The notes: generated by a model not told the origin, from the sequence alone. 64,000 bases of DNA from Bretschneidera sinensis (GCA_023935145.1 CM043702.1:62277001-62341000), one strand, 5' to 3'. Positions 1-11,270 are shown, counted from the first letter of the stretch. A program made the numbers and translations.

Positions 1-60
1 TATGCGCTCGATCGCAAATACTATGCGCTCGATCGAACACGGCCAGGCGCTTTCTCGAAC
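1..60 (-). repeat. GC-rich motif cluster of E1 (distal copy)
   Basis: Two copies of TGCGCTCGATCG(C/A) lie within the first 40 bases. It is the same near-palindromic word found at 485-598 and in the E1 LTR at 4610-4735. The cluster probably continues beyond the window edge. Sequence from 60 to 240 is AT-rich with a (TA)n run near 160-175 and nothing recognisable. Confidence 0.6.
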
Positions 61-239
61 AGCTTGTGTGCACCAAAAATATAAGCTATGGTTTGTAGGG
101 TTTGACTTCGTTCCTAACCTCCTACAAGCAAAACAACTGCCAATCATACATAAGATAAGATATATATATATATAGCAGTGAAAAGTAAAACATGAAAATT
201 TGTGTGTGTAAACACGAAAAAATGTGTACCTTGTGCAGT

Positions 240-447
240 GGTGTGAATGTGTAATGGGGAGGGTGTATGGGTGGTAATGGTCGCTGATGGTGGTGATAAT
301 AGAGGATAGTGGTGATGGGGAGTGGGGATGGTGATGATGGTGGATGGCAATGTGATAGGGAGGTGTGCGAGTGAGAGAGTGAAAGCTCCTGAGTGTGAGG
401 GTGTGAGTGAATAGTGAAGAGGGAGTAAGTGAGTGTGAGTGAATTTT
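240..447 (-). other. C/T- and C/A-rich leader-like tract (G-rich on the plus strand)
   Basis: For about 210 bases the plus strand is almost free of C and is made of GGTGAT, GTGAGT and GGGG words. On the minus strand this reads as a pyrimidine/CA-rich tract directly downstream of the TATA-like site at 451-460. Plant transcripts often have such pyrimidine-rich leaders, and the equivalent region of E3 and E4 (downstream of their internal TATA) is also CT-rich. Runs such as GGGGAGGG followed by GGG and GG near 256-273 could form a G-quadruplex. The open frames here are low-complexity Ser/His/Pro strings and look non-coding. Confidence 0.4.
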
Positions 448-450
448 CAG

Positions 451-598
451 ACTTATAGCTAAACAATTATCTGCCAAGAATGCACTGGATCACGCGTGCG
501 ATCGCACTTATACGCTCGAGCATATTGAAGGACACGCTCGATCGCACACTTGCGCTCGATCTCACAGAATGGTGCGCTCGATCACAAGCAGTGTGTCT
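451..598 (-). promoter_or_regulatory. E1 internal promoter-like module: GCGCTCGATCGC cluster plus TATA
   Basis: On the minus strand, four or five degenerate copies of TGCGCTCGATCGCA (598 down to 485) are followed by AGCTATAAGT at 460-451, a TATA-box candidate, and then by the pyrimidine-rich tract at 447-240. The same word is clustered in the E1 LTR upstream of that LTR's TATA. The order cluster, TATA, pyrimidine-rich leader is shared with E3 and E4, where it precedes ORF3. Promoter function is inferred from layout only. Confidence 0.45.
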
Positions 599-974
599 GG
601 GCAAAAATAACAACTTACCTTTAGTAAAAAAAATGATAAATTGTGAAACAATACAACCTTACCATTTGTTAGTGGCCTCGGTACCACTAATCTCAATAGA
701 GGTGCTTAAGCTCAATGGGTAATCGAATTAGACTTGCTCAAGCACTCTCGTGCTACCGTGCTAGTCGGTTAGAAGGAAGCACTTAGAGCCCACATCAGGT
801 GGTTCAAGTGCTTTTGATGGTTGCTTCATTTCCCATTTTGATGCCTGGTCAAAAAAATAAGGAAAGGTAGTATCAGTAAGTGCATGAGGTTTAATTTGAA
901 TAACATAATTACTTGAAGGATTTGTTGTGTTCTTGAAAAGGTGCACAACTTTATTGACGTCTTTAATCACGTTT
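599..974 (-). other. Post-protease noncoding remnant of E1
   Basis: This stretch lies between the last protease-like codons and the internal GC cluster. A 98-codon minus-strand frame at 1057-761 has no motif I recognise; it may be the broken continuation of the gag-pol frame or chance. No RT, RNase H or integrase motif is present, so pol is missing rather than merely frameshifted. Confidence 0.5.
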
Positions 975-3305
975 TTAATCCACTTTTGTGTCCTCATTTT
1001 TGGGGATGGTCTCCAATGTAGTGGTGTGATGGACCTGAGAAGCTTTCTCAACAACACTTTGCATGAAGCTCATATTAGAATATTCATTATCATTGTTGGT
1101 TGATTTTAATGTATTGAATATTTTAAATTCTTTCTCGTCATCATTTACCCTCATTGTGACAATGCCCCTTTTTACACTAATATTAGTGTCATCAGTTATC
1201 ATAAAGGGGCGTCCTAGTATGATGAGGAGAGGTACTGGAAGAGTACATTCTTCCATATCTAATACTATAAAATCAACAGGTATAACAAATTTACTTACTC
1301 TTACCAACACGTCCTCAAGGATACCTCTCGGTCATTTGATGCTTCTGTTCGCTAATTGCAAAGTGACGGAGGTTGGTTGAAGCTCCCCCAAACCTAGTGT
1401 CTCGTATACACTGTATGGCAGCAGGTTGACACTCGCTCCTAGATCCAATAGTGCATGCTCGAACAGCTGGTCACCTAACCTAGAAGGAATAGTAAAACTA
1501 CCCGGATCTTTCAGTTTAGGTGGTAATTTTCTTAAAAGCACAGCACTTACCTCTTCGGTTAAAGCAATAGTCTCATGTTCCACGAACTTCCTTTTGTTAG
1601 TGCAATAATCTTTCAGAAATTTAGCATATGCAGGAATTTGTTTAATGGCATCTAACAAAGGAATATTAATCTCTACTTTCCGCAAGGTTTCAAAAATATC
1701 AATTAGTTTGTTGTCTTTCTTTTGTTTTACTAACCTTTGCGGGAAAGGTGGTGCATTCACCTTCTCCGTTTCACTTACCCTTGACGCCGATGGTTTTTCT
1801 TTGGATGTTGTTGCAGATTCATCGGACCCTATTACCTTGCCATTTCTCAGGGTTGTCACAGCGTTTAATTGTTGATGTCCCCCAGGGTTGGGTAGTGTTT
1901 GAGCCGGGAGCTCTCCTTGCTTTCTGCCATTGAGCTCCTTAGCTAGTTGTCCCATTTGTACCTCTAGTCTTTGAATTGCTTGCGCATATGCTGCAGTGGT
2001 CTGTTTCTGCTGAGTCATGAATTGTTCTTGTGACGTCATAAATTGCTGCTGCTGAGTGGCCATTTGTCTCACAAGACTTTCGAGGTCGTTCTTCTTTGGT
2101 TCGGGAATAGTTTGAGCTGCTGGTTAGAAGTTTCTGTGCTGCTCTTGACTGTTTTGATTGTTGCTCCACGAGAAATTTGGGTGGTTTCGCCATCCAGGGT
2201 TGTAAGTGTTGGCATATGGGTTGTTCTTCGGTGGATAGTTGTTAGGCCCCACGTAGTTGGCTTGTTCCGAATCTGCAGATGAGTACAAAGGACATGTATC
2301 AGTATTATGGTCGTATTGGGAACATATTGTACATACCTGGAGTGGGGTGGATGGTAGGCTGGATGAGGCATTTTGAGTAGTCATGGCTTTTACAATCATA
2401 TCTAGCCTCGTGTCTAGCTTCTTCTCTAAAGCAGCTATTTGAGCAGAGGGTCCACTATTCAGAGTAACCTCATACATACCTCTGCTCTTGACTCCTTGTC
2501 TACCTCTAGAGGAGAACTGCTGAGTGTGTTCACTGAGGGTTTCGAAGAGTTCCATCGCTTCTTCGCTGCTTTTCTCCATCAACACTCCTCCACAACCTGA
2601 ATCAACAATACTTTTGTTAGTGTCATTTAAACCTTCATAAAAGGCTTGTACCAATTCATCTTGTGGCAGATTGCGGTGTGGGCATTTGAGTAGCAGCTCG
2701 TTGAAGTGTCCCCATGCTTCGAAGAAGAGGTCTCCATATTTTTGTTGGAAGGACTGGATCTCCTTCCTCATTTGCCTCGTCTTTTGGGCTGGGAAAAACC
2801 TCCTTAGGAACTTGCTTGCCAACTCATCCTAAGTGTCGATGGAAACTGCAGGCAAAGAATTATACCATATTTTAGCATTATCTTTCAAGGGAAAAGGGAA
2901 CAAAATTAACCTTATTCCTTCTTGGTCTAGGCCTTGTATGTGCTGGAACTTGCAAAGATCACAAAATTCTCAGAGGTGCAAGTGCGGATCTTCATTAGGA
3001 GTTCCCCTAAAATGAGTCAAAGCATTCAATATTTGCGGAGATATGTAATAGTTTCCTACCGCCTCAGGTTGATGTGCAATGCATGATGGTTGATCAATGT
3101 TCCATGGAATGAAGGATCGGTACTTGTGTAGGTGGTTGCTGGTTTTCGAGCTGTTCCGCCATTGGTGTTTCGTTCTCGACTTCTTCTTCGTTCTCCTCGA
3201 AGTTGTCCCTAAGCCTTTGTCAGATGGTCTGTTCAAGATTGGTATCAAGGGGAAAGAATGTTGGATGTTGGGATCGGAGTCCGTGCATAAATCAGGTCGA
3301 ACCAC
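975..3305 (-). pseudogene. E1 gag-protease, broken
   Basis: Gag starts near 3305. Athila-type gag wording (ISPQILNALTHFRG, then NEDPHLHL) is followed in other frames by FPFPLKDNAKIWYNSLP and FLRRFFPA. A TAG stop near 2823 probably replaces Trp. The zinc knuckle CTICSQYDHNTDTC is intact (CX2CX4HX4C) and is followed by NNPYANTYNPGWRNHPNFSW. After another stop, a Gln-rich segment leads into the protease: ALLDLGASVNLLP around 1460-1430, with DLGAS replacing the usual D-T/S-G-A as in Athila relatives, then IILGRPFM near 1220. At least four stops or frameshifts break the frame. Gag would form the particle and the protease would cut the polyprotein; this copy cannot make either whole. Confidence 0.8.
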
Positions 3306-3546
3306 CTTCAGTGCAGCAGTTCACTATGTTGCTCGGGTAACTCTCTGTCCTATTTGCACTATCGTACACAAGGCTGCGATCAATCGCAAGTATCACAGAA
3401 GGTGTGATCTAGGGTTTGATGCCTGAAACAGAAAGCAACTCGATTAGGTTTTTGATGAAAAATAAAAATAAAGATGGTAAATAGAAAATAAAATGATAAT
3501 AATAATGATTAAACGAAAGTAATTCTAAAAGAAACTTTAGCACAAT
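3306..3546 (-). other. E1 leader between primer site and gag
   Basis: This is the AT-rich stretch expected between primer site and gag start. I see no gene or repeat in it. Confidence 0.5.
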
Positions 3547-3563
3547 CCCCAGCAACGGCGCCA
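3547..3563 (-). other. Primer binding site of E1 (tRNA-Asp type)
   Basis: The minus strand reads TGGCGCCGTTGCTGGGG, six bases inside the LTR end. It matches the 3' end of plant tRNA-Asp (CCCCGGCAACGGCGCCA) with one mismatch. It fixes the direction of the element and the LTR border. Confidence 0.85.
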
Positions 3564-3569
3564 AAAACT

Positions 3570-4911
3570 TGTTGGGCGATTATATACCTAAATAATTAAG
3601 CAGATAATCGCACTAGTTTTACTTGCAAGTGCACAAGGTCGACAGTGTAGTGTAGTGTGCGAAAGCAATATCATCTCCACAGGGATTGGTAAAGTTCAGT
3701 TTTTAGAATTAGTTTCTTCAAAGTAAAAAGAAATAAATAATTGTTTGAATGTGAGTGAAAATAATAAAGACATAGGGCTTTGATATCCACCACTAGTCAT
3801 ACTTTCCCAATTGTATAATGTATCAGTGCATTAGCCTTATCATGTATACCTACTGGTTGCCAACCTAAGGGCATGATATCTACTCCTTAAGCTATTTATC
3901 TCCCTAACCAACGTGTTAGGCATTATATCTACTCTAACTCTTTTCTTCCTTAAGGGATTCAGCATGGTATCTGCTTGAGTTGTTCCTTAAGAAAGCATAA
4001 GTACTATGGAAATCGATAACCACATGAGACCTAGGGCATGGTATCTACTCCCGGTTACCTAAGTTGATTAACCCGGGTATCTAGATAAGATATCCCTCGT
4101 TACTAATGTTAGACCCAGGACTCGGTCATCCAAATTGATCTAACTAACAGGTCCATACCACATGCATACGCTGGCCATACACATACATATGAGGAATTTA
4201 AATAAGCACAGACATTAATCAAGTTAAGCAGCATAATAAAGGTTATTGGCAAAGATTTATCAATGAATAAATATATGAGAAAGCATAACTAGGGCTTCAA
4301 TCGAGCCCTATAAGAAAGTTAGTTACACATGCTGTCTAAAATAAACATCATATATAAACTAAGCATGAAATATAAAACCCGAAGAATACTAGGGAGACGG
4401 GTTATCAATCCTCTCCAAAGCCTAAAACTCCGAGCTTAAGCAAAAGATAAAAGTGATCTCTAAGTGGTGGTCCATTGTGTGTGCTTTACAGGTGTAATTA
4501 TAGGGCTTTAGTAGTCCTAGAAGGTGCAGGAAACCCTAGACTTCCTAAACCGTAAAAGCTCTCTTATTTCCAAAATGGGGTTCTGCAGTTTACTATTCAC
4601 GCCCGTACATGTGCACTCGATCGCACACGTCTTGCGCTCAATCGCAGTGTGCGCTCGATCTTTCTTGTGTGCGCATGATTGCAATGTGCGCTCGATTGCA
4701 TTGCATGATGTGATCGATCGCAGATTGACCAGAGACTGCTCCATGATTTCCAGGCTTCTTCCTTTAAGTGCCGAAACTGCTTCTTTTCTTCCAAGACCTA
4801 TAAAACATATGTGAAACACACAAATGAAGTAAAATGAATTAAATTAACATAACTAAGGACCTAATAAATGTACATAAAGAGGCTTAAATATGAATGTTTA
4901 AGCACCTATCA
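3570..4911 (-). repeat. E1 5' LTR
   Basis: The LTR is 1342 bp. It begins TGATAGGTGC at 4911 and ends CGCCCAACA at 3570 on the minus strand, so it has the TG...CA ends and is followed by the primer site. U3 carries the GC-rich motif cluster. The 3' half (about 3870-4050) carries four spaced copies of a word close to GGCATGATATCTACTC. The outer end touches satellite DNA with no intervening base. Confidence 0.85.
4494..4735 (-). promoter_or_regulatory. E1 LTR promoter region: motif cluster and TATA candidate
   Basis: Minus-strand U3 has about six degenerate copies of GCGCTCGATCGCA between 4735 and 4610. A TATA candidate CCTATAATTA lies at 4504-4495, followed by sequence expected to be R/U5. The TATA box is about 105 bp from the cluster, further than in E5. 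Confidence 0.45.
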
Positions 4912-5584
4912 GATGGATTGCTCCACTTGTGCTCGGACTTATGTCTCCAAGGCCAAACAGATGCATTGCTCCACGTGTCTCCGGCTCAAAAGCTCCAAGG
5001 TCTGAGCAAATGGATTGCTCCACTTGTGCTCAGACTCATGTCTCCAACGCTGAACACGTGGATTGCTCCTCGTGTCCTCAGCCCAATCGTTCCAAGGTCC
5101 GAGCAGATGGATTGCTCCACTTGTGCTCGGACTCATGTCTCCAAGGCTGAACAAGTGGATTGCTCCTCGTGTCCTCAGCCCAATAGCTCCAAGGCCCGAG
5201 CTGATGGATTGCTCCAATTGTGCTCGGAATCATATCTCCAAGGCCGAACACATGGATTGCTCCTCGTATCCTCGGCCCAATAGTTCCAAGGTCCGAGTAG
5301 ATGGATTGCTCCACTTGTGCTCAGACTCGTGTCTCTAAGGCCGAACACATTGATTGCTCCTCATGTCCTCTGCCTAATAGCTCCAAGGTCCGAGCAGATG
5401 GATTGCTCCACGTGTCCTCGGCCCAATAGCTCCAAGGTCCGGGCTGATGAATTGCTCCACTTATTCTCAGACTCATATCTCCAAGGTCGAATATGTGGAT
5501 TGCTCCTCATGTCCTCGGCCCAATAGCTCCAAGGTCTAAGCAGATGGATTGCTCCACTTGTGCTCGAAATCATGTCTCCAAGGC
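4912..5584 (+). repeat. 97-bp satellite, block 1 (about 7 monomers)
   Basis: The block starts GATGGATTGCTCCACTTGTG and repeats every 97 bp, in the same orientation as the large arrays. Near 5398-5445 there is a 48-bp half monomer, joining the start of the first half to the end of the second. The left end meets the E1 LTR exactly; the right end breaks into E2 gag at the shared word CAAGG. This is most likely a stranded piece of the main array, separated from it by the E2-E3 insertion. Confidence 0.9.
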
Positions 5585-6939
5585 AGCTTAGACACTTGGC
5601 TCTTTATCTCTTTATGTTCTTCAACAACCTGCATAATTAAAGATTCAAGCCTTTGAGTAGTCTTACCCTGTGCCTCAATAAAAGCATGTAAAGTGTCTTC
5701 TAAAGAACTCTTAGAAGACACGGGTGCATGATATGGTTTAAGATGTGGTGCAGGGGGTTGTGCAAGCTGCTGGTTTTCAGACTTCCAGCTGAAATAGGGG
5801 TGATTTCGCCATCCCGGATTATAGGTATTAGAGAAGGGTGTAGAAGGCTTCGTGTACATGCCTAAGGCATTACATTGTTCCTTATACATCCCTCTCATCT
5901 CAGTAAATGTGGGACACTCTTAGGCGAGATGATCTACCCTGCCACACACAAAATATGGTTCAAAAGATTTTGCATGATTAACCATGTGTGTTGGCTTTGA
6001 GCTTTTAGTCTTTAATACCTCTAGTTCCCTAGTGAGCATCTCGACCTTGGCCTTAAGGTTATCCTCTTCCCTAAGATGGTAAATTCCACCACCATTTGGG
6101 TTCTCTATAGGTCGTGACCTATTTGTGCTTTCAGTAGCACTAGGTCCAGTCCACGTGTGAGCTTTTTCAGCAAGCTCATTGAGGTATTCTATGGTCTCAT
6201 CAGGATCTTTCTCCAAAAACCCACCATTACACATCATCTCTACAAATTAGTGTTCTCTATAGGTAAGACCCTCATAGAAATAGCTCACTAAATGCCAATT
6301 CTCATACCCATGGTGATGACACATACTCAACAACTCCTTAAATCTCTCCCAAGACTGATACAAAGTCTGGCTGTTCTTTTTTGCAAAGGTGGAGATTTGT
6401 CTTTTTAAAGCATTGGTCTTGTGTTAGGGAAAGTACTTATTAAAGAAAATTCGAGTCATCTCAGTCCATGACCAAATAGATCGTGGTCTTAGTGAGTATA
6501 GCCAACTCTTAGCTCTATCCTTCAAAGTGAAAGGAAAGAACTTAAGCCTCACAATGTCATTGGTTTCATCTTGACTATGAAAAGTCACGACTACTTCCTC
6601 AAACTCTTTAATGTGCATATATGGGTTTTCATTATCCAAGCCATGAAAAGTAGGGAGTAATTTTATCATCTCTGTTTTTAAATCTAGTTGGCGAGTATTG
6701 GTTGGAAACATGATGCATGATGGTGTGGCTATGCGTGTAGGGTGGAGGTAATCCTGAAGTGTCCTAGCAACATTCTCATTAGGATTATCGGCCATGTTAA
6801 CAAAATCCTCTAAATTCTCATGTGGGGGTGCACTATGGTTTGATCTAGGCGAGGTTTCACCAATGGACGTGGAAGGAGAGGGTAACTCTAATTTGGGTCC
6901 TCTAATGAATCAACCTCGCGAATCTCTCGGTTTAAACAT
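5585..6939 (-). pseudogene. E2 gag, broken and 3'-truncated
   Basis: The start codon equivalent to that of E4 gag is at 6939. A TGA stop follows within ten codons, then the Athila gag core (LLPTFHGLDNENPYMHIKEF, later RAKSWLYSLRPRSIWSW) at 6795-6424. After a further break comes NELAEKAHTWTGPSATEST and a decayed zinc knuckle in which the first Cys is Tyr (YFVCGRVDHLA) and a stop precedes the last Cys. NTYNPGWRNHPYFSW follows and the frame runs into satellite DNA after QVSKL. Structural protein in origin, non-functional here. Confidence 0.85.
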
Positions 6940-7125
6940 GCACCAATTAATTTAGAGGGGAAATAAAATAAATAAAACAAAATAATAAAAGAAAATTAGA
7001 AAATCAAAGCAAAGGTAAAGGAACAATATTACTGTATTTACAAACGGCTGAAAAGAAAAATATTTACAATTCTTCTACCGTCACACTCAAAGTTGACAAG
7101 CTTCCTTGTACTTAAGCGCGTGTTT

Positions 7126-7142
7126 CCCAGGCAACGGCGCCA
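7126..7142 (-). other. Primer binding site of E2 (tRNA-Asp type)
   Basis: The minus strand reads TGGCGCCGTTGCCTGGG, one mismatch from the tRNA-Asp 3' end complement. It lies five bases from the LTR border at 7148. Confidence 0.85.
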
Positions 7143-7147
7143 AAATT

Positions 7148-8092
7148 TGATTACGCCCAAAGTATAACACGGTTATTTTAGTACAACTTTGGGGTTTCGA
7201 TTCCACAGGGAAACACATTAATTACAAAAGAATGTGTAAACTTTAATACTAATGATAAAAGTTAAACGAAAGAATATGAGTTTTGATAATGGTGTATTGT
7301 GAGAAAAATTGTGTAAATGTAAATGAGAATATAAACGAAACAGCAAGGTTCCGGGAATCCTCCCTAGGATCATTCCCTTATTCCACTCTTGATTCAATTG
7401 TTTTTATCTCGATTACTAGTTTCACATCCCAAACAAGCAATCAGAAGATATTCAATCAAGCACATTTATAAACTCTAATGTAATTGCTACAAGTTACTCA
7501 TTGATTTTGGTTCAAGCACACATGACCGATCTTAAAGATTATCAAGAAACAACAATATATCTCAATGACAATATCGCAGTAATGGACAATCAGTAAGATA
7601 AATCTACCAGAATCAATCACATCCAAACAACATCAATGGATGAGACGAATGCAATCACCGGATTAAGAGAATCTAAAAGAAGAAGAATATAAAGAACAGC
7701 TATCACATGAACTCAAATCTTTCTTACTTAATCAAAGAGTAAATCATAGACAATGTTTTAACAATAAATCCATACAAATGAATCAAGAACAGGAAATAAG
7801 GAACAATAAATCCCTAAGGATTCATCTATTTCCCTTACTTGATAATTAGTTGGCCATGGAGCTCAAGGTGGATGAACAATATGGATGCTCTCCCCTTGAT
7901 TTCCAGTGAAAGAACACTTAGAAGAATGCTAAAATTGGATCCCAAAAAGTTGCTCTCTCTTTTCTTTCTTTCTGCCCAGCTGCACACTCCTTAAAGAGGT
8001 ATTTATAGATTACAAGTAGTAGCTAGGGGCATTTTGGTCCGAAAAAATGTCATTTGGTCGCCCTAACCAGGTCAAGAAGCGAGTAGGCACTC
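7148..8092 (-). repeat. E2/E3 shared LTR, left part (R/U5 side)
   Basis: It ends TTGGGCGTAATCA on the minus strand at 7148, with the E2 primer site next to it. The TATA box CTATAAATA lies at about 8008-8000. It is homologous to 18261-19250 of the E3 5' LTR. The outer part is cut by the LINE at 8093. Confidence 0.9.
8000..8008 (-). promoter_or_regulatory. TATA box of the shared E2/E3 LTR
   Basis: CTATAAATA on the minus strand, in the same context as in the other three LTRs of this family. The upstream palindrome cluster present in those LTRs is missing here because of the LINE-associated deletion. Confidence 0.6.
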
Positions 8093-10897
8093 TTTTTTTT
8101 TTGATAAGTAAATAAAGCATGTATTAATAAAAAATTTACAAAAGAATCACTGGGCATACCCAGGGGATATACAGAGAGCAAGTACAGAAAACAAAAACAA
8201 AAACAAGCTTACAAAGAAGCCTACACAAAAGCTTACACAAAAAGCTTACAAGAGAAGCCTAATCTGAGGACAGAGGGCATACATTATTCTATAAATTACA
8301 GTTTGAATCTTCTTGACAAGAATGGAAGTAAGAATAGTGGCATGATCAAACAGTTTAGCATTTCTAGCCATCCATATGCTGTAAACTGAGCATGCAAGGG
8401 CAATCCTTTTGGAAATGGTTGGAGGGCCAGTTCCTCTAACTTTTTGGGACCACTTGACTGCATTTTTAATTGTGTTCATCTGTCTTCTGCAACCAAGCCA
8501 CCTATTGATGGCTCCCCATGTTTCCTTGCTGATTTTGCATGAGAAGAAGAGGCGCCTCTTGATTCCTCCTGCTCTTTACATAGGGGGCAAAGCTTATCAT
8601 CTCCTTCCAGCTGGAGTCTGTCCTTGGTGAGGAGCCTATTCTGAATGGCCAGCCAGAGGATAAAGGTGTGTTTGGAGGGGGGGGGGGGCAGTGGCCATAC
8701 CATACCATTGATGCCCGGCTGACCATGTTTCCTTTCTGCCTAGTAGAGTTATAGACCTTCTTAATGCACATATCATCTTGAACCCTCCATTCCAGAAGTC
8801 CGTCCCTAGCCTACATGGTGGAGGATGATTGGGCAATAAGGTCATCTCTAATCTCCATGATTCTCTTCCAATGAGGGGAGTCATCCTTTCTTGCCATGAT
8901 CTCCCAGATTGACCTGTTGCTGAGATAGTAATGCTGAACCCACTGGATCCACAGTGAGTCTTTCTTCATGTGGATGTTCCAAAGGACCCTGGTAAGGAGA
9001 GCCTTATTCCAGGCTTTCAAGTCAACCAAACTAAGCTCTCCTTCGGATTTTGGTTTGCATAGATCAGCCCAGGCAACCAGAGCCTTCCTCATACCATTAC
9101 TCTTACCATTCAATAGAAATGTTCTACACATCCTAACTATTTTCTCCAGGATGTTGCCATGGATTGGGAAAATGGCCAGCCAGAAACATTCCACACCTTG
9201 AAGCATAGATTTGATTAACTCAGTTTTGCTAGCATATGATAGGGAAGATCCTGCCCATACATTTATGTACCCAGAGATTTTTTCAATGAGGAGGAAGTAG
9301 TGAGTAGCATTTAATCTTGCTGAAGCCAAAGGCACCCCCAGATATTTGAATGGGAAGGATCCATCCTCCATTTTAGTGATCCTTCTGATTTCCATAAGCT
9401 CTGCAGCCAGGACTCCAACATGGAAGATATTAGATTTGGGCAGGCTAGCTTATAGCCCAGAGCACTCACTGAAATGTTTGACATAGTTCATAATTTGCCA
9501 AACAGATCTACCATCCTCCCTGGCAAAGAGAATAAGGTCATCAGCAAAATTCAGGTGAGTGATATTGAGTTTATCACATTTTGGGTGGTATCTGAACCCA
9601 TCCTCTTCTTTCAATCTCCCAAGGAGCCTGGACAAATACTCCACAACCAAGACAAACAAGTATGGGAAGAGGGGGTCTCCTAGTGTGAGGCCTCTTTTGC
9701 CAACAAAAAAACCATGCAAGCTACCATTAATGGATAGAGAATAGGTTGTGGTGGTAACACATTCCATGATCCATTTTCTAAACTTAACAGGGAACCCAAG
9801 GCCCTTAATTAAACTGTTCAGAAAATCCCATTCCACAGTGTCATAGGCTTTTTTTAGGTCAATCTTGATCATACATCTTGGGGAGATTCTTTTCCTACAA
9901 TACTTCCTGAGCAGTTCCTGAACCAGGTATATGTTTTCAGCCATACTTCTAGCCTTGATGAAAGCAGCCTGGGTAGGGTTGACAATAAGGCTCAAAATAG
10001 GAGATAGCCTTGAAGCAAGGATCTTGGAGATGATCTTGTAAATCGCATTGCAATAGGCTATAGGACTGAAGTCCTCCACTCTAGTGGCCTGCTTTCCCTT
10101 AGGAATCAAGACAAGGGATGTATGGTTAAGCTGTTTAAGGAGTCTCTTATTCTGGAAGAATTTCTGCACAGCCTCAATGACATCATGGCTGACTACATCC
10201 CATGCTTTCTTGAAGAACCTTGATGAGTAGCCATCAGGACTAGGGGACTTGTCATCCCCTATACTCCAAAGGGCTTCCTTAATCTCATCCACCGTGACCT
10301 CCTTAATCAGCTGATCAGCTTGGCTTTCTTGGATTGTAGGACCATCTCTGATAATTTCCTGATCAATAGGCCTGTAACTGGCTGAAGAGCCAAGGACGTC
10401 CTTGTAGAACTTAAGGAACTCCACAACCACTTCAGCTTCAGAGGAGCTCATAACCCTACTGGAGGACACCACTGCAGCAATATGGTTCTTACCAGCCTTC
10501 CTTTTAACCAAGCCATGAAAAAATTTGGTGCCCCTATCACTATTCAAAAGGTATCTGCATTTGGCCTGCTGGGAAAGGAAACTTCTCTCAACTTCAGCTA
10601 GGTTAAAGGCCTTCATCTTCTGGTTAGCCACCATTGTTTGAAGTTCAGAATCAGATGGATTGTCATGGAGTTCCCCTTGGAGGCTGGACAGCTTTTGTGA
10701 AACCTCAAGAGCTCTCTCTGAAATGTGATTGAAGTGTTTCTCATTGAGCACTTTAAGGTGGGTTTTGATAGATTTCAAGTTTCTAAACAGTTTAAACAGC
10801 TTAGTCCCACCCATAGTGCTACCCCAGTGAGATTTAACAATGTCAAGGAACTTATCACCGTCAGCCCACATATTGAATAACTTGAAGGATCTTCTAA
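8093..10897 (-). mobile_element. 5'-truncated L1-type LINE inserted in an LTR
   Basis: The minus strand ends with about ten A residues at 8093-8102, and the body encodes LINE ORF2 from just after the endonuclease region. It sits inside the U3 of the shared E2/E3 LTR. Compared with the E3 5' LTR, about 268 bp of U3 (matching 19251-19519) are missing at the insertion point and no target duplication is visible. Loss of the 5' half is usual for LINEs. Confidence 0.85.
8246..10897 (-). pseudogene. LINE ORF2: reverse transcriptase and C-terminal zinc region, truncated
   Basis: The frame is open from the truncation point (FNMWADGDKFLDIV is typical of the stretch after the endonuclease). A 473-codon piece at 10871-9450 has SPDGYSSRFFKKAW, AFIKARSMAENIYLVQE, KIDLKKAYDTVEWDFL and the catalytic LNFADDLILFA. 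One in-frame TAA near 9450 separates it from 9395-8811 (FKYLGVPLASARLN, WAGSSLSYASKTELI), which is in the same frame. A run of about 12 C on the minus strand near 8680-8690 shifts the frame before the zf-RVT-like part (HTFILWLAIQNRLLTKDRL, CPLCK). The enzyme would have primed cDNA synthesis at nicked DNA; this copy has no endonuclease and is dead. Confidence 0.85.
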
Positions 10898-11257
10898 AGT
10901 GTGCCTTCCCTTACCTTGCTCCAAAGTGATGCACACACTTGTGTGCAGTCTTCTAACTTGCTGTACTTTATTACTCCAATCTTGGTTTAGACTTTAACAA
11001 TCTTTGAATCATGTTTAGACATGTCTAAACCTTGGACAAATATCAACACCAACATGCAAGAACTTTTGGCGCTTTAAACATAGATCGCTTTAACATCTCT
11101 TTTGGACTCAAAGTACCTGAAAATGCATCAAATTAAGTCAATGATTTATGAATATCACTTTAGAGTTATCAACATGTAAAAGTGCGATTACGACCGAGAT
11201 CAACCCTAAAATGTTAACAATTAAGTATTGTTTAGATGCATTTTATGACTCTCATCA
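10898..11257 (-). repeat. E2/E3 shared LTR, right part (U3 start)
   Basis: The LTR begins TGATGAGAGTCATAAAATGC at 11257 on the minus strand and matches 19520-19879. The E3 polypurine tract is adjacent, so this LTR serves as the 3' LTR of E3 and, at its other end, the 5' LTR of E2. Confidence 0.9.
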
Positions 11258-11270
11258 CAACCCCCAGCTA
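11258..11270 (-). other. Polypurine tract of E3
   Basis: The minus strand reads GCTGGGGGTTG next to the LTR start TGATGAG. It is the expected plus-strand primer site and is equivalent to the tract at 53816-53830 in E4. Confidence 0.75.

Larger units (their letters stand above)
1..4911 (-). mobile_element. E1: gag-protease-only Ty3/gypsy (Athila-like) element, 3' end outside window
   Basis: The element is read on the minus strand. In order it has a 5' LTR (4911 to 3570), a tRNA-Asp-type primer site, a gag with zinc knuckle, a DLGAS-type aspartic protease, and then noncoding sequence with GC-rich motif clusters at 600-480 and 60-1. No reverse transcriptase, RNase H or integrase motif can be found between the protease and the window edge, so this is a non-autonomous derivative. 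The gag and protease wording places it with Athila-type elements but in a different family from E2-E4 and from E5. The 3' LTR was not found: nothing in 1-760 matches the 5' LTR apart from the short repeated motif. The 5' LTR directly abuts the satellite at 4912. Confidence 0.8.
5585..7147 (-). mobile_element. E2: truncated Ty3/gypsy (Athila-like) fragment
   Basis: Minus-strand fragment of the same family as E3 and E4. It has the LTR (7148-11257, shared with E3), primer site, leader and most of gag, then stops inside gag at the satellite junction. Nothing 3' of gag remains. It gives a tandem layout of partial internal region, LTR, full internal region, LTR together with E3. Confidence 0.8.

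Noticed and set aside
122..466. Minus-strand His/Pro/Ser-rich open frame
   Set aside because: Low-complexity translation of a pyrimidine-rich tract; better explained as a leader-like region.
1..600. 3' LTR of E1
   Set aside because: Only the short GCGCTCGATCGC word is shared with 3570-4911; the TATA region, U5 and TG start are not found, so the true 3' LTR must lie outside the window.
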